A DNA stretch of 64,000 nucleotides, taken from the NCBI RefSeq assembly GCF_002735925.1, contig NZ_PEDL01000007.1, forward strand, positions 62,001 to 126,000, given 5' to 3'. The translations under genes and the position numbers were made by a program. Numbering within the stretch: the first letter of the stretch is position 1; each line of letters starts with the position of its first letter. Shown piece by piece: positions 53,707 to 61,948 of the stretch. Under the pieces are notes generated by a model. The model ran no database searches. It was not told where the DNA came from and saw nothing but the letters and a program-made list of their open reading frames with translations. The stretch comes from Sporanaerobium hydrogeniformans (GTDB lineage Bacteria; Bacillota; Clostridia; Lachnospirales; Cellulosilyticaceae).

Positions 53707-55260
53707 TTATAACCTGACTAGCCAATAACCATATTCACCTGTTACTGGAACAGTATCCTTCTTACACAAAAAACGCTCAATATTGGGTTCTGAATTTCGA
53801 AGACTTTCACGATCCGGATGATAAAGATCTGGTATACCTAAATAATAGCTCCCACTTTCACTTTCTCTTCCCAATATGAAATCATTGTGTTTATAATAAG
53901 AAAAGGTAATAAATGGCTGTGTACACCATTGAGCTGTTAAGCTAGGGATAGACACTAACTCAGATAAAGAAATCTTGCGCCATTCAATGCCTTCATCACC
54001 TTCTATGGGCTCACAAGGTATATTTTTATTAAAAATTCGTTCTACCCTGTTTATTTCATCTTGCTGAATTGTCATTGCCTCATAGTTTTCTAACTTACTT
54101 TTATACTCTACTATTTTTCTTGCAATATCCTCTATAGCCACCGTTTCTGGGATACCTTCCTCAACGTTTTCTATCTTTTCAGTAGGGCGCATTTTTCGTA
54201 TGTTTTCTTCAAGAATATCTGATACCCTTAACCTAGCTTGAATATCTTTTAATTTTTTCTCAATTTCTTCCAAATAGTTTATCTCTTCTAGGGTTCCCCC
54301 TAAATCCTCCTCTCGCTCATTCTTAGCCTCTTCTTCACTTCCCATTTCATTGTAGATGAGCTCTTCATTGTAAAAGACTTCTTCTGCCCCTTGTGTTTGC
54401 TGCTTCATATATTTCTCTTTTAATACTGTTTCTAATAGAGGATGGGCTTCACGAGTCACTTTACTTTGTTTTGCTTCCTTATTTGCTAGTAAATTTATAA
54501 CTTCTTCTATATTTTTCTGATCCACTACCCCAATCGTTTGTTTTCCAAATATTTCAGCTAAACCTTTAGTACCTATTTTATCTACTGCTTTCATAATATT
54601 AATAATACTTTCTCTTACATTGGCCTGAGCCACTTCTTCCTCTTGATCATTTTGAGCTACTTGTTCTATCTCCTCTTCACATTCAATCATCGGTATCTCC
54701 TGATTGATTGGTTGGCTTAATTTATCTTTTTCTTTCTCAACTACTTCCTCTTTAATTGATTCTAATTCTTCTTTTGCTTTTATTACCATTTCTTGTGGGG
54801 GTGCTTGAATAACTTCCAATCCAGTTTCTAACTTTGGAGAAACTGTAACTTTAGAGATTGGAAGTACTCTTTCTAATAAACTTGTTATAATATAACGCTC
54901 TCCACTATAACCTACTAAAATGGTATCTGTACTACGCATACCATCCCCTTCTTTTATGATAGCTACACTATCAATAGCACTTAAAGCAAGTTTACTTCCT
55001 TTAATATTTTTTTCATCTACGTTCCATCTTGTTTCTCTACTTTCACTCCCTTTATTAAGAAGTCCTAATCGTACTGCTTTTTGTTCTTTATTACTAAAGG
55101 CATAAAAAGCTAAATCTACTTGTTTCTTTGTATTAAGATTTTGTACATAACATTTAATAATACCTGGTGAGGTAATGGTTACATGGCCCGTTACTTTTTT
55201 ACCATCTATTCCATATGTAGGCATATTCTCTTCTAAAGCTATAATGGTGTTCACATACAT
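53707..55260 (-). CDS. Uncharacterised acidic protein, 517 residues
   Basis: The protein has three parts: a beta-rich N-terminal domain (1-150, IIALEENMPTYGIDGKKVTG, GHVTITSPGIIKCYVQNL), a highly acidic, Glu/Lys-rich helical middle (about 150-420), and a compact aromatic C-terminal domain with QWCTQPFITFSYYKHNDFIL, YYLGIPDLYHPDRE and TGEYGYWLVRL. The last pattern resembles a domain seen in uncharacterised Lachnospirales proteins. No signal peptide or membrane helix is present. GGAGTTGATA precedes the ATG, and it has its own terminator. Function unknown. Confidence 0.8.
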   Translation of the reverse strand: MYVNTIIALEENMPTYGIDGKKVTGHVTITSPGIIKCYVQNLNTKKQVDLAFYAFSNKEQKAVRLGLLNKGSESRETRWNVDEKNIKGSKLALSAIDSVAIIKEGDGMRSTDTILVGYSGERYIITSLLERVLPISKVTVSPKLETGLEVIQAPPQEMVIKAKEELESIKEEVVEKEKDKLSQPINQEIPMIECEEEIEQVAQNDQEEEVAQANVRESIINIMKAVDKIGTKGLAEIFGKQTIGVVDQKNIEEVINLLANKEAKQSKVTREAHPLLETVLKEKYMKQQTQGAEEVFYNEELIYNEMGSEEEAKNEREEDLGGTLEEINYLEEIEKKLKDIQARLRVSDILEENIRKMRPTEKIENVEEGIPETVAIEDIARKIVEYKSKLENYEAMTIQQDEINRVERIFNKNIPCEPIEGDEGIEWRKISLSELVSIPSLTAQWCTQPFITFSYYKHNDFILGRESESGSYYLGIPDLYHPDRESLRNSEPNIERFLCKKDTVPVTGEYGYWLVRL

Positions 55261-55349
55261 ATTATCAACTCCTTTAGGTTGCCCAATTACTTTAAAATTC
55301 TATACTATGTATATGAATTCAAAGGACTTTCTATGCCTACTAAGACAAA

Positions 55350-55386
55350 AGCAAAAAGACATCCAGAACTAATCTGAATGTCTTTT
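55350..55386 (-). terminator. Terminator of the ridA gene
   Basis: AAAAGACATTCAG and CTGGATGTCTTTTT pair on the minus strand, directly behind the RidA stop codon. Confidence 0.85.
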
Positions 55387-55389
55387 CTT

Positions 55390-55761
55390 CTATAAAATAG
55401 CAATAGCTTCAATTTCCACCTTAGCTGCCTTTGGAAGGTTAGCTACTTGTACAGCACTTCTAGCAGGATAAGGCTCATTAAAAAATTTACCATATATTTG
55501 ATTTACCTTTACAAAATCATTAATATCTGCTAAAAAAACCGTTGTTTTTACAATGTTATCCATTGTTGTTCCCGCTTCTTCTAAGACAGCTTTAAGATTT
55601 TCTAGTGCTTTTTGTGCTTGCTCTTCCACAGTTTCTTTTAATACACCTTTTTCATCCATACCTAATTGCCCTGAAGTATAAACCATGTTGTTCGCAATAA
55701 TAGCTTGTGAATAAGGTCCTATTGCCTGTGGTGCTTTCTCTGTAAATACATTTTTTTTCAT
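55390..55761 (-). CDS. ridA: RidA family reactive-intermediate deaminase
   Basis: The 123-residue protein carries the family segments APQAIGPYSQAI, VYTSGQLGMDEKG and the C-terminal PARSAVQVANLPKAAKVEIEAIA with the conserved arginine. It hydrolyses reactive enamine/imine intermediates made by PLP enzymes. GGAGGCAG precedes the ATG. It lies 93 bp downstream of pheA and may share that transcript. Confidence 0.95.
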   Translation of the reverse strand: MKKNVFTEKAPQAIGPYSQAIIANNMVYTSGQLGMDEKGVLKETVEEQAQKALENLKAVLEEAGTTMDNIVKTTVFLADINDFVKVNQIYGKFFNEPYPARSAVQVANLPKAAKVEIEAIAIL

Positions 55762-55854
55762 TGATCTGCCTCCTAAATATCTTTAAACCATCACTCTATT
55801 TATTATATGCATTTTCTCTAAGCTATTCAATAGCGGTCTCTTTGCTCTGTTTTT

Positions 55855-56799
55855 CTAGTTAGCCTGCTCATAATTTCCAAGAATTTTAAAATACTTGGTA
55901 TGCTCTTTAACTTTTCCTAGTGCAATAAGTACATTTGCATCTTGTAAATTTCCTTCTAAATCAGCAAAAAAGAAGTATTCCCATGTTTTGTCTTGAAGAG
56001 GTCTGGAATGAATCTTAAGGAGATTTAGACCATTATACGCAAAATGACCAAGGATATTATAAAGTGCACCACTTTCATGCGCTGTATTAAAAACAATACT
56101 AATCTTATCACATCCTTCTCCAATTTGCATGGCCTTGCCTAGAATTACAAAACGCGTAAAGTTGTTTTGATTAAAATGAATATCCTTAACTAAAATCTCT
56201 AGTCCATAAAGCTGTGCTGCTCGTCTGCTACCTATGGCTGCTTTTGATTTCTCCTTAACTTCTGCTACAAACTGTGTAGCCATAGCTGTATTTACATAGG
56301 CCTTTGGTATCATTTGCTTATGCTCTTTGAGAAACTCTTTGCTTTGAGAAAGTGCTTGAGGGTGAGAGTATACCTCACTTATTTCCTCTAGCTTTGTTCC
56401 TTTTAAACCTAATAGGTTGTGTCTAATACGAATAATTTGTTCACCTACTATATAGAGCTCATATGTTTTCATTAAATCATAAATATCTACTATTTCGCCT
56501 GCACTGGAATTCTCAATAGGTACAACCCCATAGTCAATACTTCCTTCTTTTAAGGCACGAAATATGTCTTCAAATTCTTCATAGGCTTTAAACTGTGAAG
56601 CTTTACTAGCAAAGTAGGTTATAGCTGCTTCTTCTCCAAAGGAACCTGCTACTCCTTGATAGCCTACTACTGGTGCCTTTATCTCTTCTTCTCTTAAGCC
56701 TTTTTCTATTTGATTTAAAATATGTTCATTATGCTTATATAGATTTTCAATCGATATACGTAGTTTACTACCAATACGGGAATAGTGTTCCTCCTGCAT
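55855..56799 (-). CDS. pheA: Prephenate dehydratase
   Basis: The 314-residue protein has a prephenate dehydratase domain (about 43-220; YQGVAGSFGEEAAITYF, PIENSSAGEI, NNFTRFVIL) and a C-terminal ACT domain (HSRPLQDKTWEYFFFADLEG) for phenylalanine feedback. The first 40 residues (RISIENLYKHNEHILNQIEK) are helical but too short for a chorismate mutase domain, which fused P-proteins carry there. Its ATG overlaps the DAHP synthase stop (TAATG) with GAGGTG in front, so both are translationally coupled. Confidence 0.94.
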   Translation of the reverse strand: MQEEHYSRIGSKLRISIENLYKHNEHILNQIEKGLREEEIKAPVVGYQGVAGSFGEEAAITYFASKASQFKAYEEFEDIFRALKEGSIDYGVVPIENSSAGEIVDIYDLMKTYELYIVGEQIIRIRHNLLGLKGTKLEEISEVYSHPQALSQSKEFLKEHKQMIPKAYVNTAMATQFVAEVKEKSKAAIGSRRAAQLYGLEILVKDIHFNQNNFTRFVILGKAMQIGEGCDKISIVFNTAHESGALYNILGHFAYNGLNLLKIHSRPLQDKTWEYFFFADLEGNLQDANVLIALGKVKEHTKYFKILGNYEQAN

Positions 56800-57827
56800 T
56801 ACATCACCTCTTTAATATCGCGGTCTGCTAGAGCAGCAAATTGCTTTGCTTTGTTGACAATGGATTTAAATTCATTAGGCGTGACAGACTGTGGTCCATC
56901 ACAAAGTGCTTTAGGTGGGTTGTTGTGCACTTCAATAATAAGCCCATCTGCACCTGCTGCAATAGCTGCCATACACATTGGCTCTACCATGTAACGAAGT
57001 CCTGTTGCATGACTTGGGTCTACGATAATAGGTAAATGGCTTAGTTTTTTAATAGCTGCAATGGCAGATAAATCTAAAGTATTACGTGTATAGGTTTCAA
57101 AAGTACGAACTCCTCTTTCACAAAGGATCACTTGATTGTTTCCCCCTGCCATAATGTATTCTGCTGACATAATCCACTCTTCGATAGTAGAAGAAAGACC
57201 CCTTTTAAGTAAAATAGGCTTGTTGGTCTGCCCTAATAATTTAAGAAGAGAGAAGTTTTGCATATTTCTGGCTCCTACTTGAATAACATCTACATCCTCT
57301 ACAAATTTATCTAACGTACTAGGATCCATAATCTCTGTTACAATAGGAAGTCCAGTCTTCTCTCTAGCTATTTTAAGAAGTTCTAGCCCTTCTGCTTCTA
57401 AACCTTGGAAAGCATAGGGGGAAGTACGTGGCTTATATGCCCCACCTCTAAGGAAGGTTGCTCCTGCTGCTTTTACTTCTTCTGCAATACCTATAATTTG
57501 ACTCTCGCTTTCCACCGAACAAGGTCCCGCGATAATAGCAAGGTCCTTGCCACCTATTTGTCTACCTGCAATGTCATAAATACTATTGTCTGGGTGAAAA
57601 GCTCTATTCGCTTTTTTAAAAGGCTCTTTGACACGCATTGCCTTTTCTACACGTGAATCTCTTGCAATATCATCTAGCTCAATGGCAGATGAATCACCTA
57701 CTACCCCAAGAACAGTACATTGACTTCCTGTTATTTTTTGAATTGCTATATTATAACTATCTGTTAATTCCCTCATTAATTTATTAATTTCATCTTCTTC
57801 AATATTGTTCTTTACTACAATAATCAT
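56799..57827 (-). CDS. aroF: 3-deoxy-7-phosphoheptulonate (DAHP) synthase
   Basis: The 342-residue protein has an N-terminal ferredoxin-like regulatory domain (about 1-70), then the KDO8PS-like DAHP synthase barrel with IAGPCSVESE, FLRGGAYKPRTSPYAFQG, QVGARNMQNFSLL and LIIEVHNNPPKALCDGPQS. It condenses PEP and erythrose 4-phosphate, the first shikimate step. AAGGAGGCG precedes the ATG. The leader of about 165 bp contains a small reading frame and hairpin. Confidence 0.96.
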   Translation of the reverse strand: MIIVVKNNIEEDEINKLMRELTDSYNIAIQKITGSQCTVLGVVGDSSAIELDDIARDSRVEKAMRVKEPFKKANRAFHPDNSIYDIAGRQIGGKDLAIIAGPCSVESESQIIGIAEEVKAAGATFLRGGAYKPRTSPYAFQGLEAEGLELLKIAREKTGLPIVTEIMDPSTLDKFVEDVDVIQVGARNMQNFSLLKLLGQTNKPILLKRGLSSTIEEWIMSAEYIMAGGNNQVILCERGVRTFETYTRNTLDLSAIAAIKKLSHLPIIVDPSHATGLRYMVEPMCMAAIAAGADGLIIEVHNNPPKALCDGPQSVTPNEFKSIVNKAKQFAALADRDIKEVM

Positions 57828-57990
57828 AACTCACGCCTCCTTATTTTTATTTGTCACTTACTTTTACTATCCTACTCTTATTTCCCAATGTCTGTTGAGG
57901 GTTCTCTTACTCTCTGCTACACTAAGGGCCCTTACTGCAGACATAAAGCTCAAACTCTCCCTAAGCCCCTTACGAGACTTTAAATTTATA
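57828..57990 (-). other. aroF leader with short reading frame and hairpin
   Basis: On the minus strand an ATG at 57944 opens 25 codons ending TAG at 57867 (peptide begins MSAVRALSVAESKRT, one Trp, no Phe or Tyr); GGGAGAG lies 13 bases upstream. A hairpin CTGC-AG-TAAG / CTTA-GTGTA-GCAG (57917-57943) overlaps it. No T-box or terminator is visible, so its role, if any, is open. Confidence 0.35.
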
Positions 57991-57992
57991 AA

Positions 57993-58030
57993 TATAAAAA
58001 GGCCCTATACACTTTTGGTGCATAAGGCCT
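57993..58030 (-). terminator. Terminator behind the small membrane-peptide gene
   Basis: AGGCCTTATGCAC pairs with GTGTATAGGGCCT around CAAAA, then TTTTTATATTT on the minus strand. Confidence 0.85.
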
Positions 58031-58093
58031 CATATCTTTCAAAGATTCTCAAAAAAGAAAATATATCGATTTAGACGACTATGCCAAAAGGCT

Positions 58094-58199
58094 TTACCCT
58101 ATTTTGTTTACAGCAAAAAGTACCAGCGCTAAAATAAAAATAGCCCCAGCTAAAAAAGAATGTATTAAATTTTGCTATAAATGTGGATAGAGTTTTCAT
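58094..58199 (-). pseudogene. Small membrane-peptide gene, apparently frameshifted by one base
   Basis: ATG at 58199 follows AAAGGA by 9 bases. The first nine codons read MKTLSTFIA; removing one A of the AAAA run near 58169-58172 continues this as a membrane helix, NLIHSFLAGAIFILALVLFA then VNKIG and TAA, giving a 34-residue peptide. As written, the frame instead gives 42 residues of unlikely composition ending at 58071. A perfect sigma-A promoter and a terminator frame the gene, so it is very likely expressed. It could be a homopolymer error, decay, or programmed shifting. Confidence 0.55.
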
Positions 58200-58338
58200 T
58201 TTCTTTTTCCTTTCCATTTATTTTGTAAGTATTTATGATGTGAATTTATGATGTGAATTTCTGATATCTTTATTATTGTTTATAATCTGTCTTATCATTA
58301 ATTTAATATGTGATTCTATTTCATTCAATTTTAGGTTA

Positions 58339-58367
58339 ATTATAATAACTGTTTTTTAAGATGTCAA
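58339..58367 (-). promoter_or_regulatory. Perfect consensus sigma-A promoter of the small membrane-peptide gene
   Basis: TTGACA, exactly 17 bases, TATAAT on the minus strand. The start would lie near 58332, giving a leader of about 130 bases that contains the tandem repeat AATTCACATCATA twice (58233-58258). Nothing else is seen in 58200-58473. Confidence 0.85.
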
Positions 58368-58473
58368 TGCTTTTATTTTTGATTTGTTTTAAATCATCAG
58401 ACAATAAAGCACCCTAACCTCTCTTAATCCTTAGAAACAACCTGCTTGTGTACCCTCTAAAAGTTTTATATTT

Positions 58474-59343
58474 TTATTTGCGATTTTCATCAATAAAATT
58501 AGAAAGTCTTGCAAAATCTTGTAAAGATAGGGTTTCACCTCTCGTTGTAGCACCAATCTCACTCCTATCTAATAACTCTTTAAGCACCTCTTTTGAAAGC
58601 CCTAATTCTGCATTCGCTCCTAATGTATTTAAAAGTGTTTTACGTCTTTGTAAAAAGCTTGATTTAATAATACGGAACATTTGTTCCTTATTATTAACCT
58701 CTACTACAGGTTCTTTATTCAATGTAAGTTTAAGAACTGCTGAATCCACATTAGGGCGTGGCATAAAGCAGTTGCGTGGCACATTGGCTACAAGATAAGG
58801 TTTTGCAAAATAGTTAACTGAAACCGTAATAGCACCGTACTGTTTACTCCCAGGAGGTGAAGCTAGCCTATCTGCTACTTCTTTTTGCACCATGACTGTA
58901 ATACTCTCAATAGGAAGTTCATTTTCTAATAACGCCATAATAATAGGAGTCGTAATATAATAAGGGAGATTGGCTACTACCTTAATGGGCCTATCAGGTG
59001 ATTCCTTCTTAATGAGTTCCATAAGGTCCACTTTTAAAATATCATTATGAATAAGCTTGAAGTTCTCTTCTTTTCCAAATTGTTCTTCTAAAATAGGAAT
59101 AAGTTGTTTATCAATCTCTACTGAGATAACCTTTCCTGCATTTTCAATAAGAGCTTGTGTCACACTACCAATACCTGGACCAATCTCTAAAACACAATCC
59201 TTTTTGGTAATGTCAGATGATTTAATGATTTTATCAAGTACATGGGGATCTATTAAAAAGTTTTGTCCAAATTTTTTTTGAAAAATAAAAGCATACTTAT
59301 TAAGTATAGCTTTTGTTCCTTCAGGTGTCGCTATCTTTTGCAT
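58474..59343 (-). CDS. ksgA: 16S rRNA dimethyladenosine transferase
   Basis: From the ATG at 59343 (11 bases after AGGAG) the product has 289 residues and begins MQKIATPEGTKAILNKY, the usual KsgA N-terminus; a longer frame to 59418 has no support. Motifs are KKFGQNFLIDPHVLDKI, LEIGPGIGSVTQAL and ANLPYYITTPIIMALL. It dimethylates two adenines in the 3' helix of 16S rRNA. Confidence 0.96.
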   Translation of the reverse strand: MQKIATPEGTKAILNKYAFIFQKKFGQNFLIDPHVLDKIIKSSDITKKDCVLEIGPGIGSVTQALIENAGKVISVEIDKQLIPILEEQFGKEENFKLIHNDILKVDLMELIKKESPDRPIKVVANLPYYITTPIIMALLENELPIESITVMVQKEVADRLASPPGSKQYGAITVSVNYFAKPYLVANVPRNCFMPRPNVDSAVLKLTLNKEPVVEVNNKEQMFRIIKSSFLQRRKTLLNTLGANAELGLSKEVLKELLDRSEIGATTRGETLSLQDFARLSNFIDENRK

Positions 59344-59448
59344 TAAGTTTTTCACTCCTTCTTGATGTATCATAACACATTCTAAAAAACTCTGTATAGT
59401 AGTATCAGTCTTTTCCAATGATTTTATAGAAATAAACTTATACTATGA

Positions 59449-59477
59449 AAAAAGAGCCTCCCTGAAGGAAAGCTCCT
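59449..59477 (-). terminator. Terminator of yabE
   Basis: GGAGC-TTTCC and GGGAG-GCTC pair around TTCA, followed by TTTTTTC on the minus strand. Confidence 0.8.
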
Positions 59478-59486
59478 ACTTAAAAA

Positions 59487-60503
59487 CTATTGGTTTCTAG
59501 CTGCTAAAACATCGATTGTTTGATCAGCTAAAACATATACTTTTCTTTGTCTACGACCAAATTCACGGCACTCTGCTTTTGTTTCAAAGAATAAATCCAC
59601 AATATGTCCTTTAATTGCACCACCTGTATCTCCTGCTATTGCAAGCCCATAGCCCTCAACAAACAGTTTAGTACCTAATGGAATAACTTTAGGATCCACC
59701 GCAATAATACCTACACCTGCACGCATACCACTTGCAGTTTGATCGCCCCATCCATCGCCATTAAAGGCAGTATAGGCTGTCGCCTCCATATTGTACATCT
59801 TCGTATACTCATAGCTAATACCTGATGTATCTTTTACTACATCCTTTGCACCAATAAGAATAATCTCATCCTCACTCGGAACAACTACTACAGTTTCTTT
59901 CACCGTTTCGCTTACTAATTCATTACCAACATAGGTTCTCTCCATCGTTACACGCTGGGTACCATTTTTACCTGCCTGTTCGATTTTAGTTTCACCTTTC
60001 TTAAGCTCTTTTGTTTCTTTTTGCACTGTATTATAAGCAATAGGCTGTTCTTCTGTAACTGTCTCGATCTTTGTTGTCTTAACTACAATCTTCATATTGT
60101 CTGTAATCATCGTCTCTTGACTTGGCTCTACAATTAAGCCTTCTTCATTCTGAAGATTTTTTGCTTTAATAATATCTCCAACTGTTTTAAATCCTGTTTT
60201 AAACTGAAGACTTTGACCGTCTAAAGTAAAGTTTACCGTTGGCTTCCATCTTTCTATAGTGATTTTTAGGTTATTGTCAATTGGAGTGTCTACACTTGGT
60301 GTGATTATATCTTTTGTCTCTAATGTTATATTCAACTGTTTTAATAATTCATCTACACTGGTAGCATCTGTTTCATATTGAGTCACTTTCCCATCATCAA
60401 TTACTGTAACAATTTTAGATAGGGATTGGTAGGCTGTAATACTAATTGTACCTAGCATAAACAACATAACAACCAATAAAGCGATTCTACTTCGATTCTT
60501 CAT
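59487..60503 (-). CDS. yabE: YabE-type cell wall protein with DUF348, G5 and 3D domains
   Basis: The 338-residue protein has an N-terminal membrane anchor or signal (residues 7-25), two DUF348 repeats (about 30-130), a G5 domain (about 140-215; EQPIAYNTVQKETKELKKG) and a C-terminal 3D domain with YNMEATAYTAFNGDGWG, IAVDPKVIPLGTKLFVEGYG and AGDTGGAIKGHIVDLFF. The three aspartates form the active site of MltA-like lytic enzymes; relatives act on peptidoglycan (resuscitation-promoting type). AAGGAGG precedes the ATG. Confidence 0.94.
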   Translation of the reverse strand: MKNRSRIALLVVMLFMLGTISITAYQSLSKIVTVIDDGKVTQYETDATSVDELLKQLNITLETKDIITPSVDTPIDNNLKITIERWKPTVNFTLDGQSLQFKTGFKTVGDIIKAKNLQNEEGLIVEPSQETMITDNMKIVVKTTKIETVTEEQPIAYNTVQKETKELKKGETKIEQAGKNGTQRVTMERTYVGNELVSETVKETVVVVPSEDEIILIGAKDVVKDTSGISYEYTKMYNMEATAYTAFNGDGWGDQTASGMRAGVGIIAVDPKVIPLGTKLFVEGYGLAIAGDTGGAIKGHIVDLFFETKAECREFGRRQRKVYVLADQTIDVLAARNQ

Positions 60504-60662
60504 GAATACCTCCTTAAAATTGGATCGTTCTAGTCATCAAAGTTTAGTGTACCTTTTACTAACTAAAACAATTTACTTTTTTCACTTGATCTGGTGAATC
60601 GAGCTTTACTACAATCATCTGGTAATAAATGTAATTTTTAGTTTATTTCAACTACATTTCAG

Positions 60663-60691
60663 ATTGTAATATATTTCTGCAAGTATTTCAA
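60663..60691 (-). promoter_or_regulatory. Predicted promoter of yabE
   Basis: TTGAAA, 17 bases, TACAAT on the minus strand, about 160 bp before the yabE start. The remaining gap 60692-60998 is AT-rich and shows no gene. Confidence 0.65.
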
Positions 60692-60998
60692 GCTTTTTGT
60701 AATAACTTTTTTTTGGAAATACTTAAAAAAATCATTATTTTCCTCTTGTAAGCTACGATTTATCAAGGGTTTCATCATTACAAAAATTTTTTTCAAACTA
60801 ATTAAATTTAATACTTTTGTAACATCTAATTAATAACTATTATATGCTTATTTTGGTATTTTTATACCATTACTAATAATTGCTATTTTTATCACTTAAT
60901 AATAACCAATTTTCTTTGTATTTATAGTCTCTTTTAGTTATTTTTTTAAACACGTGTCTGACATCCAGGTATTTTTCTGTATCCTTAAAGTTTAGTAT

Positions 60999-61058
60999 AA
61001 ATAAACAAAATAAAAAAACAGTTTTTTACAGAAAACTGTTTTTTTATTTTGTTTATTT
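60999..61058 (-). terminator. 27-bp perfect hairpin terminator of tatD
   Basis: AAATAAACAAAATAAAAAAACAGTTTT is exactly complementary to the arm ending at 61058 around CTGTAA; A and T runs make it functional on both strands. Confidence 0.85.
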
Positions 61059-61081
61059 TAGTTTATTTTTGGCTATTGATG

Positions 61082-61840
61082 CTAAATTTTGAACATTTTT
61101 CGTGCATTAGCATAAGTTATAGACTCTACTTCCTCTGTACTTATTCCTTTAATTTCTGCTATTTTTTGGATAACATATTTCAAATAGGAAGAGTCATTTC
61201 TCTCTCCCCTATAAGGAATAGGTGTTAAATAAGGAGCATCTGTCTCTATAAGTATTTGATTTAAATCTATTTCTTTCACAACTTCAACAGTTTTTTTAGC
61301 GTTCTTAAAAGTGAGAGAACCACCTATACCTATATAAAAACCCCTTTTAACATATTCTCTAGCAAGTTCTTTACTACCTGAAAAACAATGAATAACCCCT
61401 TGCATCACACCACTTTCCTTAATAATATCAAAAGTTTCCTGACAAGCATCACGACTATGGATGATGACAGGTAACTCAATTTCCTTGGCAAGCTCTAATT
61501 GCCTTTTAAACCATTTACGTTGTTCCTCCCTGGGGGAAAAATCATAATAATAATCAAGTCCAATTTCACCAATCGCTACTACTTTTTCTTCTCCAGAAAG
61601 CTTCCTAAGTATTTCAATATCCTTTTCTTCCAATTCTTTTACTTCATGAGGATGAACACCTATACTACAGTAAATATAATCATATTTTTTAGCAAGTTCT
61701 AAACTAGTATAAGTAGACTGCATATCTGCGGCTGCATTTACTACTAAACCTACTCCTTGCTGTGGTAAAGCTTCGAGTAAATACTCCCTATCTTTATTAA
61801 AACGCTCATCATCATAATGGGCATGTGAATCAAAATACAT
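61082..61840 (-). CDS. tatD: TatD family deoxyribonuclease
   Basis: The 252-residue metal-dependent hydrolase has FDSHAHYDDERF, AIGEIGLDYYYD, VIIHSRDACQ, GVIHCFSGSKE and LIETDAPYLTPIPYRGERN, the complete set of metal ligands. Relatives degrade DNA 3' ends and D-amino-acyl adducts. AAAAGGAGA precedes the ATG. In Bacillus the gene (yabD) also precedes yabE. Confidence 0.95.
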   Translation of the reverse strand: MYFDSHAHYDDERFNKDREYLLEALPQQGVGLVVNAAADMQSTYTSLELAKKYDYIYCSIGVHPHEVKELEEKDIEILRKLSGEEKVVAIGEIGLDYYYDFSPREEQRKWFKRQLELAKEIELPVIIHSRDACQETFDIIKESGVMQGVIHCFSGSKELAREYVKRGFYIGIGGSLTFKNAKKTVEVVKEIDLNQILIETDAPYLTPIPYRGERNDSSYLKYVIQKIAEIKGISTEEVESITYANARKMFKI

Positions 61841-61896
61841 TGTTATCTCCTTTTATTTACATTTTTATTTACATTTTAAAGGGTATAAGCAAAATA

Positions 61897-61927
61897 AACA
61901 AGCCTAGAAGAATAATCCCCTAGGCTC
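61897..61927 (-). terminator. Terminator of the stalk-domain protein gene
   Basis: AGCCTAG and CTAGGCT pair on the minus strand around a 12-base loop, followed by TGTTTATTTTG. Confidence 0.65.
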
Positions 61928-61948
61928 CAACTTTCTTATACACTTTCC

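Noticed and set aside
58233-58258. Tandem 13-bp repeat as a CRISPR or larger repeat array
   Set aside because: Only two copies without spacers; a simple duplication in an AT-rich leader.
57828-58473. T-box or known amino-acid riboswitch upstream of aroF
   Set aside because: No T-box core (TGGNACCGCG) or other aptamer consensus is present; the terminator there belongs to the upstream small gene.
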